Positions 1 to 12,839 are shown, counted from the stretch's first letter. The stretch: DNA of 64,000 nucleotides from Dicyema japonicum (GCA_011109175.1 RDEW01000019.1:993701-1057700); one strand, 5' to 3'. The notes: generated by a model from the sequence alone, not told the origin. Program-made: numbers and translations.

Positions 1-735
1 TCAGCTTTGAGATTTTCTTTTCAGTGTTGTCCAACCACGTACTTTGCGGTTTAACCTTCGCAGTTAAAGCCATATAAACACACTGTGTAGCGTATAGAAT
101 ATCAGTAATTTGATTGATATTTTGAGGCGGATTATCTTTCGTAATAAAATATATTGCAGAATTTAGTCCCGACAAAACATTAACTCTGACATACTTTCTC
201 TGAATTTTGGGTGTTGGTTTTCGAGTATCCCTCGGAATTGACTTAATTTTCTCAATTTGTACTTTTAGTTCCTCAAGGCAATTTCTGAAGGTGGAAATTT
301 CAACATTAGTATTATTTTGCACTTTGAAACATTCGCCTCCTTTTACATTGTTATTCCGATTTTCAGGTTTCAGCATCTTTTTTAGCTGACATAGACTGGA
401 ACTCTTGGAGTACTTTTCATTGAACTTTTTAAGTACGAGGTTCCAGCCACCTCTAGGTATCCTACCAAATCTTTGTTTCGAGGAAAAAAAATCTGAGTTA
501 CCCACTTAGCTTCAGAGACACAGTGACCTCTTCAATAATGGCAGATAGTGGTTTTGGCACCAATACTCCCAATGATGTTGATATTAGTTCTTGTGACATT
601 ATCCAGCCCCACAGACGACGGTCCTGCTTCTACTATACTATCTTCTTTATTTGATTTTGCAGGAAGGCCCATAGGATTCGATTTCTCGGTATGATTAGAA
701 ACGGACATGTCAACACCACAACAACTATAATATAT
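1..735 (-). mobile_element. RLE-type LINE, 5' (N-terminal) region, degenerate copy
   Basis: Reverse-complement copy of the region found in forward orientation at about 57.33-58.05 kb: the order of blocks and most bases agree, including the part encoding FGRIPRGGWN, which resembles a Myb-like DNA-binding helix. In the better copy this N-terminal segment lies upstream of a reverse transcriptase and a CCHC/restriction-like endonuclease, so this is the 5' part of the same element family. The reading frame here is broken by indels. The element runs off the left edge of the window. Family relation is seen directly by self-comparison; the Myb-like assignment is inference. Confidence 0.75.
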
Positions 736-745
736 TTTGTTTCTT

Positions 746-1060
746 AATTATTATTATTATTTAAAGCACTCCCGAGAAGTCATAAAATTAATCAAGCCTC
801 CCTTGTGCCGTATTTCTAGCCATCCTCTCTATCAGCCTTTTCCAGGACCCTCTACTTCGTGCCAGTTCCCTCTCCCGAGAAGTCATAAAATTAATCAAGC
901 CTCCCTTGTGCCGTATTTCTAGCCATCCTCTCTATCAGCCTTTTCCAGGACCCTCTACTTCGTGCCAGTTCCCTTAAGGTATCTAGGTCGTCTGCGGAAG
1001 TGAGCTTCAGTCCCACAGCCGACAGGTCTCCATTCAAAATAGTTGGAGTGTGACTCTTGG
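746..1060 (-). mobile_element. APE-type LINE 3' end with TAA-repeat tail
   Basis: On the minus strand the end of a LINE ORF2 is visible, with DDLDTLRELARSRGSW and then RMARNTAQG before a stop, followed by a TAATAATAAT tail (746-765 on the plus strand). The same C-terminal motif occurs at 13.74-13.88 kb. Only the 3' end is present, as expected for 5'-truncated reverse transcription. An internal duplication (771-973) interrupts it. No intact protein is possible. Confidence 0.7.
771..973. repeat. Tandem duplication, period 103 bp
   Basis: About 100 bp starting at 771 is repeated almost exactly from 874 to 973, inside the LINE 3' end. Either a recent tandem duplication or an assembly join without an N; a similar 115-bp duplication lies at 14711-14940. 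Confidence 0.9.
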
Positions 1061-1289
1061 TCTTGTTTCTTAATAATAATTAATTTAAATTTTTTAAAAA
1101 TTATTTAGCACGTTTTTATTAACCTGCGACTGATGGTTTTTGTTTGCCAGTAGTTTTACGTTTGAAAACGATGTGCCATATATCTACGTATATTTATAAT
1201 TGCTCATTTGTAGGAAACAAATTATAAATTACGATTTTTTGCAAACGACGAACTAGAGCTAAAACGATTAACTATTGAGGTATATTTAA

Positions 1290-2400
1290 TCTTTAAGTTT
1301 TTAGCCTGAACACAACAACTCCCACATGGGCAGGAACAGACTTTTTAGTATTTTGAAAATCTGTACTACAATGTGACAAAGAAGTTGGAGATATTTTAAA
1401 GCGGTGTTCATTTTGTGTGTCTAAGAGGCTTTTGGAAACAAAACCTCCGATAACACCAATTGTGGCAAAATACCCACGCGACAAATATATAGCAGATCTT
1501 ATCGATTTGCGACGTTATTCTGACAAAAACTTGTGTTATTCATGGGTATTTATTTTCATTAATATTCTGTAGCTTTTGACAGTTGTTGATTGTTTCAGCA
1601 AATTTGGTATGGTCGAAACTCTCTACTCCAAAAATTCAAAGGAAGTAGTTGAAACTTTTCAAAAAAATTTTATAGATATGGCCCCCCGTTATTATTACAC
1701 ACGGATAACGGAAAAGAATTTAAAAATAATTTGATGAGCGACATCTTAATGGAGCTTCGGGTAAAATATGTCTATGGTAGACCGCGTGCACCATGGATAC
1801 AAGGTCAAGTAAAGAGGTAAAAAAGAAATTATAAATTTAGATTTAACCAATCAATAAAAAATTGATTTCCTTTACATCCCCTTCCAGTGGAGAGATTGGG
1901 AGCTATGTTCTTGATTACAACAATTGAATACACGAGACAACTAAACAAATGTCATTCTTCATATTTATGGAATGTAAGTATCCACAGGAAGCAATTNAAG
2001 TAAAGAGGTAAAAAAAGAAATTGTAAATTTAGATTTAACCAATAAATAAATAATGAATTTCCTTTACATCCGCTTCCAGTGGAGAGCTTGGGAGTTATGT
2101 TCTTGATTTAAAAAAAATTGTTTTTGATTACAACAATTGAATACACGAGACAACTAAACAAATGTCATTCTTCATATTTATGGAATGTAAGTATCCACAG
2201 GAAGCAATTCCAAAGGATTTGTCGAATTTTATTTCTTATGAAGTGGATGAAGCAAGGCAAGAGACACGAATATATGCGCAAGTAGCAGCACAAAAGATGA
2301 TTGAAAAAAAGAAGGTGGAGAAAAGACGAAGAAACATTAAAAGTTGGTGAGAAGGTCCTTAAAAGAGGAGATCATGGCGAAAATTTAGCTCATCGTACAA
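1290..2400 (+). mobile_element. Integrase (DDE) transposon or retroelement remnant
   Basis: A frameshifted integrase core can be followed on the plus strand. A zinc-binding-like part (HMGRNRL, then CSFCVSKRL and PPITPI) is followed by CFSKFGMVETLYSKNSK and LHTDNGKEFKNN with GRPRAPWIQGQVKR. These are typical of rve-type integrases of gypsy elements and of Ginger/KRBA2-like DNA transposons; the DNGKEF block carries the second catalytic Asp. The part from 2162 (about 62 codons, ending with a Lys/Arg-rich helix) matches the C-terminal part of such integrases. A single N at 1997 sits inside a duplicated stretch. Inactive. Which superfamily it belongs to cannot be decided here. Confidence 0.65.
1807..2208. 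other. Duplicated flanks around a single N (1997)
   Basis: The stretch before the N (about 1807-1996) is repeated after it (about 1998-2208) with small differences, as when two overlapping contigs or haplotypes are joined by one N. The duplication is probably not real. Confidence 0.75.
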
Positions 2401-2404
2401 TAGC

Positions 2405-2560
2405 ACTGTACGACTGTTATCAGTGTTTAGGGTTTTAAGTGTTATGGTTAATGTTTAGGGTTTATTAGTTAGGAGTCAGTGTTTTTGGTTAGGGTTAGTG
2501 TTTAGCAGTTTGGCTACGATTTAAGGGTTTATGTGTTAGGGTTAGTATTTAGAGTTAAAG
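2405..2560 (+). repeat. Degenerate telomere-like TTAGGG-rich tract
   Basis: Multiple TTAGGG, GTTAGGG and related variants (GTTTAGGG, TTAGGAG) occur in about 150 bp without strict periodicity. It may be an interstitial remnant of telomeric DNA or simply low-complexity sequence. Confidence 0.5.
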
Positions 2561-2844
2561 TTTCATGTATATGGACAAAAGAACAAGGCTTAAATTTAAT
2601 ATTTTTGGTTAAAGCTATGCTTTTGTTATTTTAGTAGTCATTTAAATAATTAGATTTCATCTATTTTATATTAATAAAATTTATTCTTAGCATGATACTT
2701 TTACTTTGTGACATTTGGTGGTTAATTTTTTAATTTGGATCTCTCAATTTTTGCATTCTACAGAATTTTTAATATCAGAGGTAAACTTATTGGGAATATT
2801 TAAGTTGATTCTGCTATAGAAAATTTTGTAATTTTATTAGCCTC

Positions 2845-2961
2845 GACCATGGGTGGGCCGAGGCCACGTACGGGCCGTGACATATTAATTTGAAATTATT
2901 AAAAAATAAAATTTAAATAAAGGTTCAGAAGTATTTGCGGATTTTAGGCTGAGAACCACTG
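2845..2961. mobile_element. hAT-type miniature element, one end
   Basis: The block ending in GGCTGAGAACCACTG at 2961 is the reverse complement of the common hAT terminus CAGTGGTTCTCAGCC, and the GGGTGGGCCG..GGGCCGTGACAT block nearby is typical of such non-autonomous elements. The other end was not located. Confidence 0.5.
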
Positions 2962-3900
2962 TCCTAACCAAACAACTTTCTTTTGCATTGGAAAATGATA
3001 GGGTAAGCGGGTTTCCGTACTCCTTACTGATCCGAAGGAATTTGGTTCCGCGACTATGGTTCGTAGCTTTTGTGATATGAGATTAACAATTGATCCAAAA
3101 TGAAGTTCTATCATAAATATTGTTCTCCGGTATATTGAATTGATTATGTGGAGCAAAGTCTTTGATAACGCGAATCTCAATGCTACTGATGGCATAATCC
3201 ACAGCCCGGAAAATAGTTTGCCGGTAAATTGTTGCAACAGTAGCATCCAAATTCAAAGGAGTCCTCTGGACAAGCGCGCGTACAGCATTCAACTTTTGCA
3301 CGCTCTTAGTGATGACTTTCTTCGTATGTGAGTTGAAATTCAACAGCCTGTCGAAAATTAATTCAAGAATTGAAAGAGACCTTGTACAAAACCAATGAAA
3401 ATTCTTGAATCTTCTTTTGAACGACTGAGGTGAAAAGCGTACATATTAATTTTCGGCAGAAATAGTTACTATGTTAGCCATCAACCAATCATAGTGTTCA
3501 CTCTCGCTTGGGAATTGTAACTTTCGTCAATCAATTGCAATTATTAAGTCGTCTGCGTAGGATAATAAAATTTTTGTCCTAGTAATTGATATTTCGTGAA
3601 GGAAAAGATTGAAAAAAGTCGGAGGTTAGCAAAGAACATTGGGTTAATCCGTTAGGTAGTAGTCTTGATTTCTCTTTAAGATACCCGCAGACGACTCTCC
3701 CAAGTCGCCCAGAAAGTTTGCCAACCGCATCTTTAGCTTTGGACAAACTTTCGAATCAAAAATTTTCCCAATAAGAAGCTTCCTTGAGACTGTGTTTAAA
3801 GCCTTGTTTACGTCGATTAATACGATTGTAGTTCGCATGTGTGGTGGCATTAAATCCATCGGCTATGAATTGGGATAATGTGGTTAATTTAATCTGACAA
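2962..3900 (-). mobile_element. CR1-like LINE reverse transcriptase remnant
   Basis: Reading leftward, the RT motif A region VLIDVNKALNTVSRKLL (near 3.80-3.75 kb) is followed by NFNSHTKKVITKSVQKLNAVRAL and a downstream alpha-helical part, matching the order in better preserved CR1-like copies at 7.8-6.8 kb and 49.1-50.1 kb. Motif A has Asn for the usual Phe/Ala after the first Asp-containing block. Several frameshifts; inactive. It abuts the hAT end at 2961. Confidence 0.65.
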
Positions 3901-4316
3901 TAACCTCTGAGACCTGCCTGTCAAAGAATAGTTCTTGGCAAGGTTCATTCTCGGTTTCTTACTTTGATATCCAGTTGTTTAGAGAATTTCTTGAAGCTGA
4001 TCACAGGATAATGTTTCATAGGTTAGGGTGTATATGACAAATGTGTTCTGGAGAAGGTTACCGGTTCCACTTGCATCTTCCAACTCTGATTTAATTTGTT
4101 TTAGTGTTCTCCAAAACTTTTCCCGATGAGACGATTGACCAAATGACACCACCTCTGATTCTGGTGGTCTTTTATGCTCTGGTTAATAATTTTAATAAGT
4201 TCAAAAGAATATAGGTTTATCATCTTATTGTATATAAGAATACTAACTTTAATTATATAATTATTAAAATTAAATTTCTAAAATTTAAAATAAATTACAA
4301 TACAATCGTTGTTGTA

Positions 4317-4670
4317 GTGTGTCAGATGGAAAAGAAACCAAAGGGAATATTAAAGAAAATAGGAGGATTAAAATCAACAAAAAGCCAAACATTTGATGAA
4401 ATGAATGTACTGGCCACTCTCCATCCACCAGAAAAGGACTATGGACATATGAAAATAGATGAAGCTAAAACTCCATATGAGCCAAGCATTCCAAATGAAA
4501 GTGTGGATTGTCCTGATTATGAGAGTGCCTTATGGGATAGTTTTAATAATAAAGAAGTAAGATCCCCATCACCTAAGAAGGATTACAAACATATGAGTAA
4601 ATTTGAATTGCAACGAAAGTTACACTATGATGAGTTTCATAAAGTTAAATCATTAAAGGATAATAAATAA
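4317..4670 (+). CDS. PPP1R2: Protein phosphatase 1 inhibitor-2 homologue
   Basis: Family role: inhibitor-2 binds and blocks the catalytic subunit of protein phosphatase 1, and GSK3 phosphorylation of its TPY threonine reactivates the complex. The 117-residue frame shows the hallmarks in order: KGILK (residues 9-13), DEMNVLATLHP (27-37), KDYGHMKIDE with TPY at 52-54 (the GSK3 site), and a C-terminal ELQRKLHYDE block matching the conserved HYNE active-site helix. It is shorter than vertebrate inhibitor-2 (about 205 residues) because the acidic middle is reduced. A second Met at 4326 could be the real start, giving 114 residues. No intron is needed, unlike the other host genes here. Upstream (4.2-4.3 kb) is AT-rich. 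Confident in the family. Confidence 0.9.
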   Translation: MCQMEKKPKGILKKIGGLKSTKSQTFDEMNVLATLHPPEKDYGHMKIDEAKTPYEPSIPNESVDCPDYESALWDSFNNKEVRSPSPKKDYKHMSKFELQRKLHYDEFHKVKSLKDNK

Positions 4671-4739
4671 TTTATTAGTAATAATTACTTTTTATTTAAT
4701 TATCACGGCTATATCCTAAAGAGGTTAAGTTAACATCAT

Positions 4740-5876
4740 CAGATTTATCCATTCAGAGGGGTCAAAGGAAAAGCACCTCCTATAGTAAGAGAAACTCGGT
4801 ATACTCCGTGTCTCCAAATGGGACTTCAAAATGTTGAGGAGGGCAAAGGTAGAGATAAATGAGACAATAATGGTTTATAAGAGGAAACTATACACATGAA
4901 TGTCGGTGTAAGAGAAGGAAAAAAATAATCTGAGTTTATTTTCAGATTGTTCTATCAGCACCTACACGAAAATGGTAATAGTGCACGTTCAGGACACGAA
5001 AATGCTTTCCATATGAGGTAGTATGTGGGAGACTAAACCAGGCAGAGGAAATGTGTGGAAAGTCCCATACAACATCGCTCCTATCTTGCCGGAATCTTGC
5101 GGAATTTCGCATAAATTTTGAGGCGGTAGTGAGACGTCTCCCTGATTGGAAAACGACCGGGGTACATAAAATTTATAATTTCTTTATCAAAAAATGTACT
5201 TAATTGACAACCCAAATGTCGGCCTTAAGTCATCGGCAATATGTCCCCATTGTAAGTCAAGGAGCATGTCGGTTGATCATTTAGCTAGACTACGTGTGGA
5301 GACATAACGAGGTAGTAAGGAGTTTTCATCTTCTACTATGAAATAAGTGTGGTATTCGCCGCACCAGAAAGTTGCGGACTTATGAGGTGCAATCTGTAGT
5401 AGAAAACACCAGGGTCCAAATCAAGGTAGAAAGTTTTATCCGTACCTCGGTGATAGTCAAGCATAATAAACCGAACATTGTGGTACACAATAAGGAGTCT
5501 GGCCAAGTCTTTATGATAGAAGTTAGCATTACGTCTCAGATTTGTTTGCAGACTGTGTAGGTAGTGAAAAAAAGTATGACTTGCTTGCAAAGGGCAGATG
5601 GTTGGTTGCAAGGTCCTCGTTATTCCAATAGTAATGAAGGAGGAAGGAATTGCAACAAAGTACCAAAAGGGTTATCTGAAGCAGTTAGAAATAGATTGGA
5701 AGTTCCAGGCCTATCCGACCTTAGAGAGCCTTACACTCGAGTATAGAAAGCAGAGCCTGGAGATTCGATATGGGCAGGGGGTTCAATTGGACAAGGCGCT
5801 CTCGGAGTTGTTTCAGCAACCAGAATCGAACCTGCCTGAAAAGGCTGGCGAACAGGCAGTTGAGAAACGTTGTTGA
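4740..5876 (+). mobile_element. RLE-type LINE 3' end (CCHC and endonuclease domain)
   Basis: A broken frame shows CPHCKSRSMSVDHLA, a C-x2-C-x8-H motif whose final Cys is replaced by Arg, then HNKPNIVVHNKESG and FMIEVSITSQ, the PD..(D/E)..-like core of the restriction-like endonuclease found in R2-type LINEs. It ends with CKVLVIPIVMKEEG and YQKGYLKQLE. The same order occurs in the inverted-repeat copies at 52.4 and 60.8 kb. Part of 4.74-5.04 kb is less certain. Inactive because of stops and the lost zinc ligand. Confidence 0.7.
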
Positions 5877-6754
5877 TTATTAAATATTAAATTTTTTAAG
5901 GATAAAAACAAACTTTTTATTATTTTCTCATTTTGAAGACCTCCTCTGGAAAATACATAGTTTTTCCACGTGATAATAAATTCTCAATTGGATTAAAAGA
6001 CGTCGATTAAGGGGTAATGTAACATGAAAATGATGAATACAATCGTTATCAATGATATCGAGTTTTCAATTTCCTCTTCATAACAAAGATTTTTTAGGAA
6101 TTCCAGAAAAATTAGTCATTAATGCAATGACCGACATTAGTCATTGATTCTGGTTCTGATGGCCCCTACAGGAATATAGGTAGATGATCATGAAATAGAT
6201 CTTCCTGGTATTCGTTTTTAGGATACTGAAATCCGACCTCATTGTGAGTTTTAAGATCTTCTTTTATCCAAAAAATATATTTACCCTTATCCCATGTTAA
6301 TGACTATAAAGATACGCTATTGATCGGGAAAGTACCCTATATTCGAAATCTCGGATATAATATTTATTTAACAACCCAAGACCACAGTAAAGCCAAACTA
6401 ATTATCACGTGTCCCCGATGCGTTCCAACAGCGACTTCATCTTTGCCTGGTGTTTCTCCCTCGTCCCCAAGCACGATCGTAAAGGACGGCTGACTGAATT
6501 TACGGAACCGCATTGTGGAGTCTAGTTTCATATGGGTCTCAAGTTGGTCTGGTTTAGTGATCTCCACAAATCCAATGTTTCGTTACTTTAAAAGCCCTCT
6601 TTGCATTTCATTAATCTTTCTCATATTTGTCAAAGATATGTACGGTCCCCAAGAGGTCCATGGATATGAGAAACATGACTCATCTCGTGTCCGCTATCCT
6701 GGTCATCACAGTCTTGTGTATACTCAAGGAGGAACATTTACATGGTTATTTATT
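5877..6754. other. Intergenic, no recognised feature
   Basis: I see no convincing coding region, RNA gene or repeat here. Short frames at 6.36-6.80 kb have no recognisable domain. Confidence 0.5.
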
Positions 6755-7870
6755 AATTATTTTTTAACCCGGGATCACCGAGAAAAAAAACAAAAGTAAA
6801 GTCAACTAGATAGGTGATCCCTGTTCCCGCAATCAAGCATGCCATCCGAAACCTGTGCGTATCCATTGCTCCCACTGTCGAACGGAAATGCTTTCTTTGA
6901 TCCTTGCAGAAGAAACCGATTGGGAAGGGAANTAGATAGGTGATCCCAGTTCCCGCAATCAAACATGCCATCCGAAACCTGTGCGTATCCATTGCTCCCA
7001 ATGTCGAACGGAAATGCTTTCTTTGATCCTTGCAGAAGAAGCCGATTGGGAAGGGAAATTTCTTAGCCAACCGATTTTCTTTTGCGTGGAACAGTGAGAG
7101 GGTTAGTGGGTGTCCATCTTCTTCCCAAATGCAGAGAAATCTGGAACCACATCTACGAGTTGTAGATTCCGTCAGCAGGAAAGGTATTTTTGTTCCACAT
7201 TGTGGTCCCAGCATACGTATTGTTTTCCTTTGCAGTAAGTTTAGTTTTTGGATAGTGGCCTCTGATAACGCAAATCTCCAAGCAGCAGAGGCATATTCCA
7301 CAGATATGGTTCCGGTTTCTTTATTCATATTCGCTGGGGTCTTCTGGATGAAAGCCCTTGTGACATTCAATTTCTGCAGGCCTTTAGTGATGACTTGTTT
7401 GACATGGTAGGTAAAATTAAGCTGCCTGTCGTATGTCACTCCCAAGATTGATGGGTTTTTTGTGACAGGTATCCGAGTATGTCCATGAAGATTTCTGGTT
7501 CTTCTTTGGACTGCCGGTCGGAGGTGAATAGAGTGCATGTTGATTTTGGAGCCGATACTGAGAGACGGTTAGCTATCAACCAATCGTAGATACAATCCAC
7601 TTTCTTCTGTGCCAGTAAGACAGCTTCTGATGTCGAACTGTTTTTTGTTGCAATGATGAAATCGTCAGCACAAGAAAACAGTAGGAAGTTCTTTTCAATG
7701 TCTACTGGCAGGTTGTGGTGGAAAAGGTTGAATAGAGTGGGGGGACAAAGGCGAACCTTGGGACACTCCGTTTGGTAGTAAACGTGATCGTGACCTGAGG
7801 TGGCCACAGATAACTCCCACGTCTTCCAGATAAAAAATTGGCCAACCGTTTTTGAATCAAAGATTTTTCC
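6755..7870 (-). mobile_element. CR1-like LINE, RT to 3' tail
   Basis: On the minus strand: the RT motif C block FSCADDFIIATKN near 7.68 kb, then a thumb-like part (KNPSILGVTYDRQLNFTYHV), a helical connection, and a C-terminus near 6.8 kb. The 3' end carries the shared tail with GGTGATCCCGGG followed by an A/T-rich TAA-type run (6755-6785). A single N at 6932 lies between two nearly identical blocks (about 6806-6931 and 6933-7060), probably an assembly join. Frameshifts and a truncated 5' end: inactive. Confidence 0.8.
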
Positions 7871-7963
7871 AATTAAATGTTTCCTGGTTGAATGATTTGA
7901 AGTTTATTTTATGTCTAAAAATATATTATTTTAAATTAAAGACAATAAATTAAATAATTAAAG

Positions 7964-9140
<1,177 letters not shown>

Positions 9141-9324
9141 TGCTATTAAAATTATTATAAAATGTATTTATATTCTTATAAAACGATTCCTAATTTGGAA
9201 ACAATTCATTTTCTCATTAATCGTGGTTTAAACCAATAATAGGACTCATTTTAATTTAAATTATATCACAAAATCCTTATATAATTTATATTATCACAAG
9301 GATAACCCTTATATTATCAACACA

Positions 9325-9742
9325 TTCTGACTGAACTCTATGACATCGGATCTGAAGGTCGTAGGTTCCAATCCGAAAGATGGCATTTTCAGCGAAGGTC
9401 AATTCTTGTCAAACAGATCCCATCCGTGAAACGACGAGTCCTTCTGGCACGGCACAGTAGTTAAAAGGGATCTTCCTACCTTTCTCCCTGACCAATTCCT
9501 CTGGTGAAAATTGCATTATGAAAACCATTCCAATAAAAAATGAAGTGGTGTCCGCGACAGTATGACGTGAAACAAAAATGGAAGAGGGCGGACCTGGTTC
9601 TCCACCTCTCTTCATAAACGGAAGCCTGTAATGAAATATTGGAAGATGAATGTTCTCCCGTTGGTTCATTCCTTGGATTAGTTAGTTGTGACTGTTTGTG
9701 CAGTGATTACCATTGTAAGCTTGGGGTTAATAATAATAATTC
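9325..9742 (+). mobile_element. tRNA-derived SINE, copy 1
   Basis: The 5' part looks like a tRNA: a B-box GGTTCCAATCC at 9364-9374 with an A-box-like block upstream. A roughly 300-bp body follows, then a 3' end with GGGGTTAATAATAATAA. It aligns along its whole length with the minus-strand copy at 11.31-11.73 kb. Pol III internal promoters of this kind drive SINEs; the shared 3' tail suggests that a LINE here mobilises it. Two diverged copies in one window support a true family. Confidence 0.75.
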
Positions 9743-10334
9743 CATAACTAAGAAAGTGTGGTTATTAATAATTTATCTGATTTTTTTAATTTGTGTGGTT
9801 AAGAAATTCTTAGACATGAACCTTAAGGTATTCCATTTCATTTAGACATCTCTGAATTATTTTTCTTAACCATATTAAACAGTCTCCCGTGTTAATGTTT
9901 CATCAAAATCCTCGTTAGTCTTCCAAAAAATTTTATTATTTAATGCAATCTGACACATGAGTATTTTTGGTAAAGAACAAGTTAATTGGCACACAATATA
10001 ACTCGAAAGTGTGCATTTTGTTAGTTTTATTAGTAGATAGGTTCATACTTGGAAACATGACAAAAATCTCCTAACGTTATATTAAATGATCCTTAAAAGG
10101 AATGGCGTTTATCGTTTTCTGACAGTGAGATAAGTGTTCATTTCAGGCTTCGCAATAAGACATCGTACGTCAGGGACGCACTCTCAAGTGTTCTTTTAAA
10201 GATAGTTATTTGTGTGCATGGATATTTCCATTCACTTTCAAGTACCCCTTTGAAATTTAGTAAATATCAATCCCATCACACAAGGAATAATATGGACTTG
10301 AATCAATTATCTCCAATTTGTTTACAAGAAAAGT
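9743..10334. other. Intergenic, no recognised feature
   Basis: AT-rich; nothing supported by motif or repeat comparison. Confidence 0.5.
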
Positions 10335-10574
10335 CTACTTTCGTTTCTTTTCCACCTCCAATGTTTGTAAAACGTACTTGGTTAGAATTTCTATAATAGT
10401 TATGTACCCCGATAACTTATCAAAAATCACAATATCTTGCTTATTGTGATGCAAACCGACTGATGTTTTGATTAATGTGTCTTTATCAAACTTTTGTATT
10501 CCCAGCAATCGATTGCACTGTGAGTAATCAACTTTCCGAAATATCTCATATTTGACAAAAGTAAGTGAATACAC
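10335..10574 (-). mobile_element. RLE-type LINE endonuclease fragment
   Basis: An 79-residue frame contains DTLIKTSVGLHHNKQDIVIFDK and YITIIEIL, aligning with the NKPDI..IEV core of the restriction-like endonuclease in the other RLE-LINE copies; Pro before the catalytic Asp is replaced by Gln. Isolated fragment, no active protein. Confidence 0.6.
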
Positions 10575-11310
10575 CTCACAATCTCATTACGCCTACACAT
10601 AATCATGGTTCAGCATACTGCCTCATTAGTGGTTACATATTCTACAGTTCTCATTTTCTTATAATGCTAATACTTCTCTCTATGTCCACAGAACAAGTTT
10701 ATAGAAGATCATAAACATTTCCGACCGAGGGCTTATGTTTCCATGGTGAAACCATATTGAAGACACATTCAAATTTACTTGAGGTTTATAAAGAATCAAA
10801 GAGGCAACTATGAAGGTTTTATACGTTGGTCTTTTTAATTAAAGAATCACTTCGTAGTATGCCACACTCATCTAACAAACCTAGGCATGTACAGCCATTA
10901 TATGTTAACTAACCAAAGATGGATTCGATTCTCCCTCAACATTCTTGTCCTAGCACAACATAGTAATTAAGCAGGGAAATTGCTTGTTCGTTCAATGCTT
11001 GGAATAAATTCCTCACAGTTAGACCTGTTTTGTAAATTCGACATGTTTTCTTTCATTCTTCAACCACAGGTACAAATATATGCTTGGAAGCAAAAACGCA
11101 CACTAATACGTGCTGCAGGCTACACGCTCGTTATTTGCTTTATAACTAGTTCAGAGAGCGTCTAACACTACTCCCATCCCATCTTGTACCCAAGAAACAA
11201 ATTATGGTATACATCCGGGTGACACTCATACAGGTTACTTTAAACCCAGTAAACAACAACGACACCCAAAAGTACCCAAGCAAACTATATATTTTCAGTC
11301 ATTTATTTTA
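10575..11310. other. Intergenic, no recognised feature
   Basis: A short open frame at 10980-11165 has no recognisable domain and I do not call it. Confidence 0.5.
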
Positions 11311-11730
11311 TTTATTAACCTTATGATTACAATTTTGGTAAGAACAGCATAAACAATCACAACTAATTAATCCAAGTAGGAACCCAGGGGAGAACGTCTC
11401 CATTACAGGCTTCCACTTCTGAAAAGAGGTTGAGAAGTAGGTCTGACCTCTTCAATTTTTGTAGCACTTTTTACCCTCGCGGACATCACTTCAGCATTAA
11501 ACGGGAGAGTTTTCATAATGGAATATCATCACCAATGGATTTGGACAGGGTGAAAGGTAGGATGATCTCTATCAACAACTGTGTCGTGGAGAAGGAATCG
11601 TCACCTGACGGGTGGGATCAATTTGAAAAGAATAAACCTCTGTTGATAAGTCCGTCTTTCGGATTCGAACCTACGCAATCAGATCCGATGTCATCAGACA
11701 TTTCGTTGAGCCAGAATGTCAGCGCTTATT
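11311..11730 (-). mobile_element. tRNA-derived SINE, copy 2
   Basis: Minus-strand copy of the 9.3-kb SINE. It has a canonical B-box GGTTCGAATCC (11661-11671 on the opposite strand), an A-box-like TGGCTCAACG at 11705-11714, the same body and the same 3' end leading to a TAA-rich tail. Better B-box than copy 1. Confidence 0.8.
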
Positions 11731-12081
11731 CATTGGTGAATAATACATGGATTAATGACACAATCTCCCAAAATATTATCCAAAGATTAATTTTTAATTA
11801 AATAATTTAGCAAATCCTGGGGTTTTTCAGTTAGAAAGCCTGGTGATGACACATGTCATCGCACTGTTAATCTCTATAAATGCTCACGTGCTGGTTACTC
11901 TATTCAATTATGAAGAATAACCCCTCCACGAGTACGGATCAGCCATATATTACCCCAAGTGGCAATCATTTCTGACTCAGAGTATCACAAAATTTTGTCG
12001 TGTGGCGCCATGTGGTGCTTCGTGGCTAATTGGTTGAAGTTTCTGTTTGTTCGTCTGTTCTTTCTCTCTTCCTATTAGAGT

Positions 12082-12290
12082 GTCGTCATGTGATCCACCT
12101 GTTTAGGTGGCGCCAAATACCAGCCCGGCACGAAAAAAGATCATTTGCTCTCCCCAACTCTACTGTAGGGGTTTCCACAACTGCAAGTATGAACGTCTTT
12201 TACCCTTTATGTTGATTCCGGATGGACTCTGTTCCTGTAGAAGTGGAAACTGGATACACTTAATTAGTTATTTACTTTAACTTCTTTCTC
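12082..12290 (+). mobile_element. Short non-autonomous element with HDV-ribozyme-like head (copy A)
   Basis: Starts with a potential HDV-like fold: P1 12082-12088 with 12108-12114 (6 of 7 pairs), P3 CCT 12098-12100 with AGG 12105-12107 directly abutting P1', and P2 12091-12095 with 12139-12143. P4 is not clear in this copy. It ends in a tail (CTCGGTATATCCGAGGATAAT) like that of the LINEs here. Same layout as 23181-23405. Inference from base pairing only. Confidence 0.5.
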
Positions 12291-12446
12291 GGTATATCCG
12301 AGGATAATCAATCTGAAGGAAATCGGGGGGAAATTGGCCCACATTAAGAAAGACGTGCGGGAAGCGGTCTGGCTGAGGCAACGAATTGGGATCGCAGTTG
12401 TCCGCGGAAACGCTTACTCCGTAATGTCAGCAGCCGCTTTCCCCCA
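12291..12446 (+). mobile_element. RLE-type LINE (PHD family) 3' end
   Basis: Encodes AHIKKDVREAVWLRQRIGIA and RGNAYSVMSAAAF before a stop, aligning with the C-terminus of the 29-32-kb element (LWLRQKIGIAILRGNSFAI). A 5'-truncated 3' end directly downstream of the short element. Confidence 0.7.
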
Positions 12447-12839
12447 TAGTTAATAAATAATATTTTATTGTTAAATAAATTAATTAATAAAATTTTGTAC
12501 TGCCCATATAGAATTGACAATTCAAGAGTCTATGATTGAGTTCACACTAATGGTGTTGTCTTTAAAATGAGCTTCTGGCATCATAAAAGGAGTCTTCTAA
12601 CTCTGATTTGACTCTAATGAGCTAATCAACGTTAAATTTATTTGCTTTGTGACGTTTTACAATAGATTTCAACAAAAGTAATGCTTTCCTTTTGTTACAT
12701 CTCATTTTTAATGTATTCATCCAGGGGTTTAATGCAGGAGAGAACTTTCACATACTTTTATTTTTAACTGCTATAAAAATGGTCATAGCAATTAGTCTGA
12801 TTATTTTATTTTTTAGATAATAAAGTTCTATTATCATAG

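Noticed and set aside
207-389. 60-residue frame repeated at 55.3 and 57.7 kb
   Set aside because: It is the antisense of the RLE-LINE N-terminal region and has no independent support.
9340-9390. A tRNA gene
   Set aside because: B-box and A-box are present, but no complete cloverleaf forms, and the sequence is the head of a repeat with a second copy at 11.7 kb; called a SINE.
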